Assembly (NCBI GenBank): GCA_015661985.1
Contig: DQVB01000733.1
Span: 1-21,929, forward strand
DNA: 21,929 bases
Direction: 5' to 3'
Source: Planctomycetota bacterium
GTDB taxonomy: Bacteria > Planctomycetota > Planctomycetia > Pirellulales > Thermoguttaceae
Under the pieces are notes generated by a model. It worked only from the letters and a program-made list of their open reading frames with translations, ran no database searches and was not told the DNA's origin. The translations under genes were made by a program, and so were the position numbers. Below are positions 14,200-21,929 of this stretch, piece after piece; the first letter of the stretch is position 1; the number at the start of each line of letters is the position of its first letter.

Positions 14200-17100
14200 C
14201 CCCAGTAGGCCCACCACAAGGCCGGCAGGAGGCCATCGCCATCGGACTCATCGGCCGCCCGTTCCGCCTTGGGTTGCCCCACCGGGTCGGTCCGCTGCTG
14301 CACGCTCCACTGGGAAGCCAGCATCGCCGGGTCCTGGTCGCCCACCGCACTGGCCGGCGCAGCCAACGCGGCCGGGCCAAGGGAGCCGGCGTTGTCGCCG
14401 CTGGCCGGCGGGTTCCAGGCCACCTCACCGAACAGCTTGTCTACTATGGTCACGTAGTCGCTACCGCGCAGGACCCACGAGCCCGTCCGTTCGATCACTT
14501 CATCCTCAGGCCGCGGGTACAGGTGGGCATGATCGGCCGACGAGTCGCCTTCCCGTCCGGTGAGCCTGGTGACGTTGAAACCGTCCAGAAAGTATTGGAA
14601 GCGTCCCGCGCGGTAGGAGACCTCCGGCCGGCCGCCGGGCGTGGCCACGAAGAGGTCATCGAAGGCCGTATCCACCAGCCGCGCCACGTCCTCGCCGTCC
14701 CCGGCGTCGACCCTCACCTCTTCGTAGCGCACCACCCGGTGCATCCACCCGGTGGAGGCCAGCCGGCCGTAGATCTCCGTGGCGCGGAAACCGTCCGCCT
14801 CGGGCGAACCGACCAGTTCAGCCCGGTCGCGCCCGGCGCGGCCCACGCTATGAATCTGCTCGAAACCGACCGCTGTGAACTCGGCGTCCGCTGGTGTGCT
14901 CAACGTCCCTTGGCCCCCGCTGGCCTGGTAGAGATCATCGCCCCCTGTGCCGTAGAGAAGGGCATAGTCGCCGGGGCCCGCCGTCGCGGTGACGGAGTCG
15001 AACCCGCTGGTGCGGATCAAGAACTGCTGCGCCACCTGACTCGCACCGCTGAATGGATCGCCGTCGTACAGTTTGGCATCGGTCCCGGCCGTCGTGTGGA
15101 AGGTGGTCGGAAGGGACGACGCCGGATCGTCGCGCAGCCGAGCGATATCGTAACCTCGGTTTCCGGAGGAACCGATTTCGTCGGCAAAGAGGTTCACCTC
15201 CCGGAAACCGTCCAAGCGGTGCGAGAAGCCCGGTCCCGTAAGGCTTGCCGAACTCGGGTCGGCCACGGCCTGGTCATCTCCCGCCGAACCGTACAGCCGC
15301 GCCGTATCGCCGCCACCCTCGGAACGAACATAGACCACGGGGAACCCCACGGCGCGCTGGAAGAACTCCACCGGATTGTCCCCGCCGCGGCTGACCAGTC
15401 GGCCGTAGCGCGACGTTCCCGTGTAGACATCTGGACCCCGTGTGCCGGTCAGGTGAGCTTCGTCGCCGCCTCCACCGCCGACCGCCGCGACGCGGGATGT
15501 GCCAACCACGCGCACCTCTACACCCGGCCCGTTCAATACCCCTGAATCGGGAAACAGAGAGACGATTTCTCCGCTGGCCGAACCGTAAAGCACGGCCGAA
15601 TCGTTGCCCGTACCGCGGAACTCGATCCGCGAAACCGTGTCGTCGAAACGGTACTCGACGCCGTTGATCGCCACCGTCCGAAAGCTGCCCGAGCGGTATT
15701 CGAAATGGTCCTCGGCGTCGGTTCCCCGCACGGTGACGACCGAGCCGTCCGGAGCGACCTGGACCAGGTTGGCCAACCGCAGATCGACCTTCCCGTCGCT
15801 GGCCACACTCACGTAATAGCTCTCCTCCGCGGCCACCGGGTGATCGATCCGCTTGGTCCGAGCCGCCGCGCCCGGCAACTCGGATCCCAACCGGTTACCG
15901 GCACCGTCGTACAGCGTCAGGATCACGTCTGCATCCGGATCAGGGGTTGCTTCGATGGTCAACAGTCCCGGATTGACTGTCTGGAAGCGGTACCACAGTT
16001 GCCCGCCGGCAGGCTCCAGGCGATCGAGCACCGCGAAGGCAACACGCCCCAGGTCGCGGTCGTTGTCCCGAATAACCACCGTAACGTCGGGGATGGACAC
16101 TCCATGGTATAACGGGTCGTCGCTGGCCGCTCGATGCCTTACCTTGCCTTGATGATCCCCTTCGACCACCAGGTCATCGACGGCCGAAACTGTCACCAGC
16201 TGAGGCTGGTTCCAGTTGATGGGGGTAAATGTCAACGTGGTAACATCCACACGCAACTGATCGCCGGGATCAACGGTGATCGTCACCGGGGCAGCCGGCT
16301 GGGACGTGAGGACGACCGAGTAACTGTCCGTCGCCCCGCCCTCCACGACCTCCGTCCCTCCCTCTGTCTGCTGAATGGCCACGCCGGTTCCGTCGTTATC
16401 CTCAATGAACACCGTTTCCTGAAGGGCAAACACCTCGCCGTACTTCGGGTCTGCGCTGGAGATGCTGTGAGTGATATACGCCTTGTGTGGGCCTTCGATC
16501 AGCTGATCATCGACAGCGCTCACGCGGACCGTCTGGGGCGTGTTCCAGTTCTGGGGTGTGAACACGAGGAACGCGTTGCCGGGGTTAGCCGCATCCACGG
16601 CCGTCACCTGGCCCGAGGCGTTCTCCAGCCGCACGGTGACGTCGCGGGTCGGTGCCTGCATCAACACCAACTGGTACGTGTCCTCCCTCCCACCCTCGGC
16701 CACGTCCGTGGAACCCTCGGTCGGGATGATCATGATCCCGGGCGCATCGTTGTCGACGATGTTGGTGATCACCCGAGGCATCCCCACGCCGTCGTAGGCC
16801 GGATCGCTGCTGGAGCTCACATGCACGATGGAGCTGCGATGGAAGCCTTCCACGTCGCCGTCGTCGACGGCGGCCACGCGGACCGTCTGGGGCACATTCC
16901 AGTTGGCGGGAGTGAACACCAGGTAATCGCGGCCAGGATTGGCCGCGTCGACGGCCCTCAGTTCGCCGTCCCGGTTGGTCAGTCTGATCGTCACATCGGC
17001 CGCAGGCGGCTGGCTCAGCACCACCTGGTAGGTGTCCTCCACGCCACTTTCGCTCACCGAGGTCACACCGCCGCTCTCCGTTACAATCGCTCCCGGGCCG

Positions 17101-18344
17101 TTCGGATCGATCACCTGATGGACTTCCGGATTCAAGTCAAACCAAACGGTTCCGGCACCCGTGTTGCTCCAGTCCCGGAAATCAAGCTGGTTCTGCATGA
17201 CGTAGCCCGATTTGCCATCTTCGGCAAAGGCTTCGATCCAGCCACTGGTCAGCAGATCCATCCCGAATACCCCGTCCAGTCCTTCGATGATGTCGAGCAC
17301 CATCCATTGCAGGTCGGTCCATACCAGGTCTACGCCTTGCCGGGTCGGCACATGCACCTCGTCGAAGAGAAACACCGGAGCGGTGATCGTGCCCCCGACT
17401 CCCCCCACGGTCTCGCGACGGGCGAAGTTGGCATCGCGCTCGTCCAGCACGCCGTCGCGGTTGGAATCCAACCCGAGGGCCTGAGCCAGCGCAGTGGAAA
17501 GCACACTCAGCTGGCCCCCCGTGTCAAACAGAAAAGTCCCCGGGGCCGGCACGCCGTTGTGCACCGGCACGGCTGTGAGCAACGGAATGTCCGCCCACAC
17601 CGGCGGGTGATCTCCTTCGATCACATGCTCGTCCGGGGTCCACCGCATCCGGGTGTCCACTGACACCGAATACCGATACTCGGTGTCCGGTGGGAGAGCG
17701 TCGCCGAAATCGACGCTCATATAGATGTCGAGATCCTCGACCACGGTCCACACCGTGTAGTCGAAGGTGGTTACCCGGTCGGCCATCGCGGGCATACCAA
17801 CAATGCCCCATGGCCCGAACATGCTGATATCGTTGTTGGCATCGGACAAGATCCGCGTATCCAACAGCGTGTTCCGCACCCCACTTGTGCCGGCAAAGTC
17901 AAACCTGTAGGGGAGGGAAATGTCGAAGTAATGCGTGCCGGCCACCCCGATTTCTTCAAAACGGCCTTCGGTGGCGTACACGTGCGGCGGGTCATCCATG
18001 TCATCCACCGCCGTGGCGAAGGCTAGAATGCTGTTGGCCCCCGTATCCAGGAGGAAGGTATTGAACAGGGTGGGCCCTACGCTCCCGGTGCCCGCCGCAT
18101 CGGTCAAAAGCTCCACGGCCACCCGGGGCTGATCCCAGGCCACGTTGTCCGACGGCCCCAGGTCGATGTAGGGTCGACCTTCCAGGGGCCCGGCCGACAG
18201 CAGCCACCGGCCCTCCAGGGGCTCGAACCGCGCCGCACGCCACGCTCCGCGGTGCCGCCGGGCTTTCCGTGAGCGCAATCCAGGCCGGGCCGCTTGTCCG
18301 CCTGCGCACCGTTCTTGGTTGAAAAACCTACGTAGCAGGGGCAT
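14196..18344 (-). CDS. LEPR-XLL extracellular protein with aspartic-protease-like domain and Calx-beta-like repeats
   Basis: A 1382-aa predicted surface or secreted protein. An Arg-rich leader ends in FEPLEGRWLLSAG (40-52), the LEPR-XLL-type motif found at N-termini of planctomycete extracellular proteins. Residues about 60-390 resemble a pepsin/retropepsin fold with two active-site motifs, LLDTGANS (Asp about 100) and LFDTGGQLS (Asp about 274); soon after the second lies an EF-hand-like loop DSNRDGVLDERD (293-304). Three tandem Calx-beta-like repeats of about 110 aa follow (about 419-765; each has VxFTPxNWNxPQxVxVxAVDD and ends with DND). A pre-peptidase-like domain (about 770-865) and repeats of the type GxDxAxLYGSxGDD (about 910-1330) complete it. 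ATG 18344 has GGGAGGAG 5 nt upstream; a TTG at 18359 overlaps that site. Peptidase activity is inferred only from the DTG pair; it could instead be a structural adhesin. Confidence 0.85.
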   Translation of the reverse strand: MPLLRRFFNQERCAGGQAARPGLRSRKARRHRGAWRAARFEPLEGRWLLSAGPLEGRPYIDLGPSDNVAWDQPRVAVELLTDAAGTGSVGPTLFNTFLLDTGANSILAFATAVDDMDDPPHVYATEGRFEEIGVAGTHYFDISLPYRFDFAGTSGVRNTLLDTRILSDANNDISMFGPWGIVGMPAMADRVTTFDYTVWTVVEDLDIYMSVDFGDALPPDTEYRYSVSVDTRMRWTPDEHVIEGDHPPVWADIPLLTAVPVHNGVPAPGTFLFDTGGQLSVLSTALAQALGLDSNRDGVLDERDANFARRETVGGVGGTITAPVFLFDEVHVPTRQGVDLVWTDLQWMVLDIIEGLDGVFGMDLLTSGWIEAFAEDGKSGYVMQNQLDFRDWSNTGAGTVWFDLNPEVHQVIDPNGPGAIVTESGGVTSVSESGVEDTYQVVLSQPPAADVTIRLTNRDGELRAVDAANPGRDYLVFTPANWNVPQTVRVAAVDDGDVEGFHRSSIVHVSSSSDPAYDGVGMPRVITNIVDNDAPGIMIIPTEGSTDVAEGGREDTYQLVLMQAPTRDVTVRLENASGQVTAVDAANPGNAFLVFTPQNWNTPQTVRVSAVDDQLIEGPHKAYITHSISSADPKYGEVFALQETVFIEDNDGTGVAIQQTEGGTEVVEGGATDSYSVVLTSQPAAPVTITVDPGDQLRVDVTTLTFTPINWNQPQLVTVSAVDDLVVEGDHQGKVRHRAASDDPLYHGVSIPDVTVVIRDNDRDLGRVAFAVLDRLEPAGGQLWYRFQTVNPGLLTIEATPDPDADVILTLYDGAGNRLGSELPGAAARTKRIDHPVAAEESYYVSVASDGKVDLRLANLVQVAPDGSVVTVRGTDAEDHFEYRSGSFRTVAINGVEYRFDDTVSRIEFRGTGNDSAVLYGSASGEIVSLFPDSGVLNGPGVEVRVVGTSRVAAVGGGGGDEAHLTGTRGPDVYTGTSRYGRLVSRGGDNPVEFFQRAVGFPVVYVRSEGGGDTARLYGSAGDDQAVADPSSASLTGPGFSHRLDGFREVNLFADEIGSSGNRGYDIARLRDDPASSLPTTFHTTAGTDAKLYDGDPFSGASQVAQQFLIRTSGFDSVTATAGPGDYALLYGTGGDDLYQASGGQGTLSTPADAEFTAVGFEQIHSVGRAGRDRAELVGSPEADGFRATEIYGRLASTGWMHRVVRYEEVRVDAGDGEDVARLVDTAFDDLFVATPGGRPEVSYRAGRFQYFLDGFNVTRLTGREGDSSADHAHLYPRPEDEVIERTGSWVLRGSDYVTIVDKLFGEVAWNPPASGDNAGSLGPAALAAPASAVGDQDPAMLASQWSVQQRTDPVGQPKAERAADESDGDGLLPALWWAYWG

Positions 18345-18393
18345 AGGGGCTCCTCCCAAATACGCCTTGTCCAGCCTTGCCCTCTGCCTCCCC

Positions 18394-18420
18394 TTTATCG
18401 CTGTGCTGCGTTTTTGTCAA
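18394..18420 (-). promoter_or_regulatory. Candidate promoter for the LEPR-XLL protein gene
   Basis: On the - strand a perfect TTGACA (18420-18415) precedes GATAAA (18399-18394, 4 of 6) with a short 15-bp spacer. This is about 50 bp upstream of the ATG and its strong ribosome binding site. The spacer is shorter than ideal, so confidence is moderate to low. Confidence 0.4.
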
Positions 18421-18482
18421 TAAAGAGCAACGGAGTCGGGGGACCCGCTCGCCCTGCGCGCCAGGGCGGTGGAGCCGGCCGA

Positions 18483-18511
18483 TTGTGGCCGCCCGGCGCG
18501 TGGACTAGAAT
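18483..18511 (+). promoter_or_regulatory. Candidate promoter for the NIPSNAP-fucosidase operon
   Basis: TAGAAT (18506-18511, 5 of 6 to TATAAT) lies 17 bp after TTGTGG (18483-18488, 3 of 6 to TTGACA). It would start transcription about 50 bp before ATG 18571. It sits divergently from the candidate promoter at 18394-18420 in a 226-bp intergenic region. Confidence 0.4.
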
Positions 18512-18570
18512 CGTGGCATTCTCGGCGATACCGGAGTGTGGAAGTTCCATTACTGAAGGAGAGGAGGACC

Positions 18571-19353
18571 ATGAAGCGACGTGAATTCCTGGCCGCTTCC
18601 TGCCTGGGCGGACTGGCCTCGTTGGCCAACACCGCTTGCGGGCAAGGTGACCCCTCGCCTGCGGGCAAGGAGTATTACGAACTGCGGTTCTACCGGGTGG
18701 AGGCAGGTCCCAAACAGGCGGCTCTGTGCGACTTCCTTGCCGATGCGGCCATCCCGGCGCTGAACCGGATCGGCATCGAACCGGTCGGCGTTTTCCTCGG
18801 GCTCGAAGAAAACCTGGGTGGCCTGTACATGCTGTTGCCGCACCCAACGCTCGAGTCGGTGGCCACGGCCAACACCCGACTGCTGAGCGATCCTGAGTTC
18901 CTGGCTGCCGGCGCTGCTTTCCTGGACGCGCCTAAACCGGACCCGGCGTACCAGCGTATCGAAAGTTCGCTCCTTTTGGCCTTCGACCACATGCCCCGGC
19001 TGGAACGACCCTCGGACAAACCGGGCCGTGTCTTTCAGCTGCGCAGGTACGAAAGCCACAGCGCCAAGAAGGCCAAGAAGAAGATCGAGATGTTCAACGA
19101 AGGAGGCGAAATCGCCCTTTTCCGCCGCACGGGGCTCAATCCGGTCTTCTTCGGCGAAGCACTGGTGGGAAGCAGACTGCCCAACCTCACCTACATGCTC
19201 GGTTTCGGCGACCGGCCGTCGCTGGAGAAGGCTTGGAAGACGTTCCTGGCCGATCCGGAGTGGGACCGGCTGAAAAGAGATCCTCAGTACAAGGACACGG
19301 TATCGAACATCACCAACATCCTGCTGAAGCCGGCCGAGTGCTCGCAGATTTGA
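18571..19353 (+). CDS. NIPSNAP-family protein with Tat-like signal
   Basis: A 260-aa protein. The leader MKRREFLAASCLGGLASLA has the RR-x-F-L pattern of Tat export signals; the Cys in NTACGQ could be a lipid site, but the residues before it are a poor lipobox. Two ferredoxin-like NIPSNAP halves follow: YYELRFYRVEAGPKQ (about 31-45) and FQLRRYESHSAKKAKKKI (about 153-170), the latter followed by FNEGGEIALFRRTGLNPVFFG, a family hallmark. The biochemical role of bacterial NIPSNAP proteins is not established. ATG 18571 has GGAGAGGAGG just upstream, a strong ribosome binding site; the frame is open further left without support. The fucosidase gene starts 41 bp downstream, so the two are likely co-transcribed and both exported. 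Confidence 0.88.
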   Translation: MKRREFLAASCLGGLASLANTACGQGDPSPAGKEYYELRFYRVEAGPKQAALCDFLADAAIPALNRIGIEPVGVFLGLEENLGGLYMLLPHPTLESVATANTRLLSDPEFLAAGAAFLDAPKPDPAYQRIESSLLLAFDHMPRLERPSDKPGRVFQLRRYESHSAKKAKKKIEMFNEGGEIALFRRTGLNPVFFGEALVGSRLPNLTYMLGFGDRPSLEKAWKTFLADPEWDRLKRDPQYKDTVSNITNILLKPAECSQI

Positions 19354-19394
19354 GGGCACGGGGACTTTGGCGTTGTTCGCGGAGGCCAGGAAGC

Positions 19395-21122
19395 ATGTAC
19401 AGACAACATCTGGCGGTTTTCGGGTTTGGCTTGGCCATGGTCCTGTGGGGTGGAGACACCTGCGCCGCCCAGGAGGCGGAAAAGAATCCCTTGGCTGCGC
19501 CCCCCAAGGCGATCCGGCGCTGGCAGGCCATGCGCTTCGGAATGTTCATCCATTGGGGGCCGGTGAGTCTGGTGGGCACCGAGATCGGCTGGTCCCGAGC
19601 GGGCCCGCGGCGGGGCCATCGCTCGGGCCGTGGAACCCAGGTTCCCGTGGAGATCTACGACAACTTGTACAAGCGATTCAACCCCGTGCGCTTCGACGCG
19701 GACGAGTGGGTGCGCATCGCCCAGCGCGCGGGGATGCGGTACCTGGTCTTTACCACCAAACACCACGATGGGTTCTGCAATTTCGACAGCAAGCTGACCG
19801 ATTACAAGATCACCAGCCCCGAGTCGCCTTACGGCCGCGACATTTGTCGCCAGATTGCCGATGCATGCCACCGCGCCGGGCTGGCCCTCGGCTGGTACTA
19901 CTCCCCGCCCGACTGGCATCACCCGGATTACCACAACGGCCCTCGCCATGCCCGGTACATCCAGTACCTCCATGGCCAGGTCGAAGAGCTTTTGACGAAC
20001 TACGGCCGTGTGGACATCATGTGGTTCGACGGGCTGGGTGGCCGCAGCGAAGATTGGGATTCGCCGCGCCTGTTGCGCCTGGTCCGCCGCCTCCAGCCCG
20101 AGATCGTGATCAACAACCGCGGCGGCCTGCCGGGCGACTTCGACACGCCCGAACAACGGGTGGGCAGTTTCAACCGCCAGCGGCCTTGGGAAACCTGTAT
20201 GACTCTGGGGCGCCAATGGGCGTGGAAACCGAACGACCAGCTGAAGTCGGCCACCCAGTGCATCCAGACCCTCCTTCGGGTGGTGGGCGGCGACGGGAAC
20301 TTCCTGTTCAACGTGGGCCCGATGCCGGACGGGCGGATCGAGCCGCGCCAAGTGGAACGGCTGGAGGCCATGGGGCAGTGGCTCCAGCGGTACGGCGACG
20401 GCGTGTACCAGACGCGGGGTGGGCCGTACATGCCCGGCCGCTGGGGCGCTTCGACCTGCCGGGATGAGGCGGTGTGGCTGTTCATCATGAACTGGCCGGA
20501 GGAAGGCCCGCTGCGGCTTCCGCCCATCGACCTGGCCATTACGGGTGCGAAAACCCGTTCGGGCGGTCAAGCTCGATTGGAACAAACCCCGGAAGGGCTC
20601 GCCGTCTGGTTGGACAAGGACCGGCGCGATGCGATCGCTACGGTGATCCAGTTGACCGTTTCTGGTAAGGCCTTCGATATCCAACCGGTGCGCGTGGGAA
20701 GCCTGAGCGGTTCGCTGGCCTTCGGCAAACCGGCCAAGGCCTCCAACGTCTACCGCGATATGCACCACCGGTTCGGTCCGGACAAGGCGCTGGACGACGA
20801 CCCGGCAACCCGCTGGGCCACCGATGCAGGCACCCACGAGGCGTGGTTGGAGGTTGATTTGGGCCGGCCCCAGGAGATCGGCCGCGCGGTGATATGCGAA
20901 GCGTACGCGCACCGAGTGCGCCGCTACGTGCTGGAGGGGCGCCGGGACGGCCAGTGGGTTACGCTCCATGAGGGCACGACGCTGGGCGAGCGAGCCGAGC
21001 TACGGTTTGCCCCCGTGACGGCCCGCGTTGTCCGGCTGAATATCATCCAGGCGACCGAAGGCCCGACCATCTGGGAATTCCAGGTTTTTGGCCCTGACGA
21101 CAAGCCCAAGCACGGCACCTGA
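19395..21122 (+). CDS. Secreted GH29 alpha-L-fucosidase with C-terminal discoidin-like domain
   Basis: A 575-aa glycoside hydrolase predicted to remove alpha-L-fucose from glycans in the periplasm or outside. A signal peptide (1-25, likely cut after CAA) precedes the GH29 barrel (about 35-345): RFGMFIHWGPVSL (47-59), FTTKHHDGFCNFDS (119-132), GWYYSPPDWHHPDY (166-179) and VDIMWFDGLGG (206-216), where Asp212 fits the family nucleophile. A short beta domain follows, then an F5/8 type C (discoidin/CBM32-like) module at about 438-567 (KALDDDPATRWATD, WLEVDLG, IWEFQVFG) that probably binds sugars. Length and motifs are complete. The acid/base residue varies in GH29 and is not assigned. ATG 19395 has AGGAAGC directly upstream; the open frame back to 19233 overlaps the NIPSNAP gene and lacks a site. 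Fucose-rich algal or host polysaccharide is a plausible substrate (inference). Confidence 0.95.
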   Translation: MYRQHLAVFGFGLAMVLWGGDTCAAQEAEKNPLAAPPKAIRRWQAMRFGMFIHWGPVSLVGTEIGWSRAGPRRGHRSGRGTQVPVEIYDNLYKRFNPVRFDADEWVRIAQRAGMRYLVFTTKHHDGFCNFDSKLTDYKITSPESPYGRDICRQIADACHRAGLALGWYYSPPDWHHPDYHNGPRHARYIQYLHGQVEELLTNYGRVDIMWFDGLGGRSEDWDSPRLLRLVRRLQPEIVINNRGGLPGDFDTPEQRVGSFNRQRPWETCMTLGRQWAWKPNDQLKSATQCIQTLLRVVGGDGNFLFNVGPMPDGRIEPRQVERLEAMGQWLQRYGDGVYQTRGGPYMPGRWGASTCRDEAVWLFIMNWPEEGPLRLPPIDLAITGAKTRSGGQARLEQTPEGLAVWLDKDRRDAIATVIQLTVSGKAFDIQPVRVGSLSGSLAFGKPAKASNVYRDMHHRFGPDKALDDDPATRWATDAGTHEAWLEVDLGRPQEIGRAVICEAYAHRVRRYVLEGRRDGQWVTLHEGTTLGERAELRFAPVTARVVRLNIIQATEGPTIWEFQVFGPDDKPKHGT

Positions 21123-21224
21123 CCGCTTGGGGCGTCGGAACTGTCCCGAGCCCAGGACCTCCAAGCCCGCGTCGTTGAGCAAACCCGGCCGGACGGTCCC
21201 GTCGGATCACAAAAGGACCGCCCG

Positions 21225-21389
21225 ATGAACCGGGAACTCCCCAACGATCCTTCGTGTAACCCAACGATCCGGATCAACCGGCGGGAATGGCGCCGAGTGA
21301 CGTTGACTTCACTGCAGGGCCGGGCGGCCATTGCCGCTCGCGCTTATCGCTTGGGTGGGCAGCGCCGGAAGGCTGCGCCCTCTGTCTGA
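21225..21389 (+). CDS. Possible small basic protein, 54 aa
   Basis: ATG 21225 follows AAAAGGA by 7 nt, a good ribosome binding site, and the frame ends at TGA 21387-21389. The product is strongly basic (RINRREWRRVTL, later RAYRLGGQRRKAA), with one Trp and one Cys and no membrane segment. An 11-bp direct repeat, CCCAACGATCC, occurs twice near its 5' end (about 21239 and 21260). No family is recognised. Support rests on the ribosome binding site and length only; chance occurrence in GC-rich DNA is quite possible. Confidence 0.3.
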   Translation: MNRELPNDPSCNPTIRINRREWRRVTLTSLQGRAAIAARAYRLGGQRRKAAPSV

Positions 21390-21449
21390 TAGAGCAGGTG
21401 AGACAACCACCTCCTCAGTTATCACAGTAGAGGGCCGGGAGGTAGAACA

Positions 21450-21596
21450 ATGGAGAAGACAAGGTGGTCTGGAATGGATCAGGGGATGGTGGGCGGAACG
21501 GAAGGGGGGCGTAGCCCGACTGGAGTTCCCCCCACCACGCCGGCCGCGGCCGCCCCGGGGCCTGTGGCTCAGGGGCTGCGGCGGCACCGGGGCTGA
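21450..21596 (+). CDS. Possible small Gly/Pro/Ala-rich protein, 48 aa
   Basis: ATG 21450 lies 7 nt after GGGAGG, a near-ideal ribosome binding site, and the frame ends at TGA 21594-21596. The product starts MEKTRWSGMDQGMVGG and turns into a Pro/Ala-rich tail (GVPPTTPAAAAPGPVA). Low complexity suggests either a disordered peptide or noncoding DNA. There is no recognisable family. It sits about 60 bp after the other small candidate and might form a unit with it. Confidence 0.22.
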   Translation: MEKTRWSGMDQGMVGGTEGGRSPTGVPPTTPAAAAPGPVAQGLRRHRG

Positions 21597-21762
21597 AAAC
21601 CGATGCCCGACCCCGCTGGCCGCCAATACGTTGCGCCCTTGGGGGCCGAGCGTTCGTCGTACGGCCCGGCTGGGCGCAGGTTATGGCTCGAAACCGCCGC
21701 CTGAGGGCGGCACTGCGATTCCGGGGACATTGCCGGCCGCAACGGGCCGCGCCGCGGGGCGC

Positions 21763-21797
21763 AAAAAAAGCCCCGGAACCGGCCGGATCCGGGGCCT
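21763..21797 (-). terminator. Rho-independent terminator of the rRNA operon
   Basis: On the - strand GCCCCGGA (21795-21788) pairs perfectly with TCCGGGGC (21777-21770) over a 10-nt loop, followed by seven T residues (21769-21763). It starts about 12 nt past the 3' end of the 5S gene. The + strand also has a shorter T run (CCTTTT) after the stem, so it may act weakly in both directions and insulate the rRNA operon from the + strand genes. Confidence 0.9.
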
Positions 21798-21808
21798 TTT
21801 GGTTGAGA

Positions 21809-21915
21809 TCCGGCGACACCTACTCTCGCGCTTTTGGCACTACCATCGGCCCTGGAAGCTTAACTACCGTGTTCGGGATGGGAACGGGTGTGGCCTTCCA
21901 GGTATGGTCACCGGA
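21809..21915 (-). rRNA. rrf: 5S ribosomal RNA
   Basis: Read on the - strand, the 5' end TCCGGTGACC and the 3' end GGTGTCGCCGGA pair as helix I (CCGGTGAC with GTCGCCGG, one G-U). Conserved 5S blocks are present: CACACCCGTTCCCATCCCGAA (loop B/C side, 21 positions near 21871-21891), GTTAAGC, and GAGAGTAGGTG near the 3' end. The length of about 107 nt is normal. The orientation and the terminator just downstream mean the 23S and 16S genes should lie to the right of the window. The ends are set by helix I pairing and may be off by a few bases. Confidence 0.95.
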
Positions 21916-21929
21916 AAGAAGCGCGCAAC

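Larger units (their letters stand above)
21123..21762. other. Intergenic region between fucosidase gene and rRNA operon end
   Basis: About 640 bp that contain two possible small genes (21225-21389 and 21450-21596) and a short hairpin (GCCGCC 21696-21701, loop TGAG, GGCGGC 21706-21711). An imperfect hairpin at about 21386-21423 pairs AGGTG with CACCT inside TGATA/TATCA. No T-tract terminator is seen right after the fucosidase gene. The region 21123-21220 and 21600-21690 shows nothing I can name. Confidence 0.5.

Noticed and set aside
16134..17663. 509-residue + strand frame opposite the LEPR-XLL gene
   Set aside because: His/Arg-rich antisense reading of the Calx-beta repeat region; repeats in it mirror those of the real protein.
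19284..20969. 561-residue - strand frame opposite the fucosidase
   Set aside because: Antisense shadow of GH29; no ribosome binding site or motif.

Overview
The window looks like chromosomal DNA from a GC-rich planctomycete, most likely of the Pirellulales type. Four things support this: a giant extracellular protein that begins with an arginine-rich leader and a FEPLEGRWLLS (LEPR-XLL-type) motif, an FHA-GAF histidine kinase, many secreted enzymes, and a glutamyl-tRNA synthetase with an extra segment behind its KLSKR loop. Genus cannot be fixed from the sequence alone.

Layout, left to right. Positions 1-101 hold the tail of a gene on the + strand. After a gene-poor stretch with a possible gene remnant (212-487), a two-gene signalling operon on the - strand (578-2798) encodes a receiver-only response regulator and an FHA-GAF histidine kinase behind a good sigma70-like promoter. 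Divergent from it is a secreted M28 zinc peptidase with a PDZ domain (2974-5034). A - strand operon then runs larB, nnrD, cinA-like (8449 down to 5350) and ends at a Rho-independent terminator. All three genes belong to nicotinamide-nucleotide chemistry: nickel-pincer cofactor synthesis from NaAD, NAD(P)HX repair, and a CinA/PncC-type protein. The CinA-like protein has an export or anchor segment and has lost the usual catalytic motif.

Positions 8450-9677 are gene-poor. They contain a frameshifted repeat-protein remnant and a long inverted repeat. Then come gltX and glnS in tandem (9678-12996), a spacer ending in an 8-bp tandem repeat directly before the ribosome binding site of a PfkB-family kinase (13297-14199), and, tail to tail with it, a 1382-residue secreted multidomain protein on the - strand (14196-18344). 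That protein has two pepsin-like DTG motifs, three Calx-beta-like repeats, a pre-peptidase-like domain and GxxDxAxLYGSxGDD-type repeats. A divergent promoter region (18345-18570) leads into a + strand pair: a NIPSNAP-family protein with a Tat-like leader and a secreted GH29 alpha-L-fucosidase with a discoidin-like domain.

The right end carries two possible small genes and then, on the - strand, the rrn-operon terminator and the 5S rRNA gene (21809-21915). The rest of the rRNA operon should lie beyond the right edge.

Overall the window mixes housekeeping functions (translation, cofactor repair) with secreted degradative enzymes and cell-surface proteins. I see no CRISPR array, tRNA, transposase or phage genes. 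The most unusual items are the exported, motif-less CinA-like protein beside two other NAD-related genes, and the large aspartic-protease-like LEPR-XLL protein.
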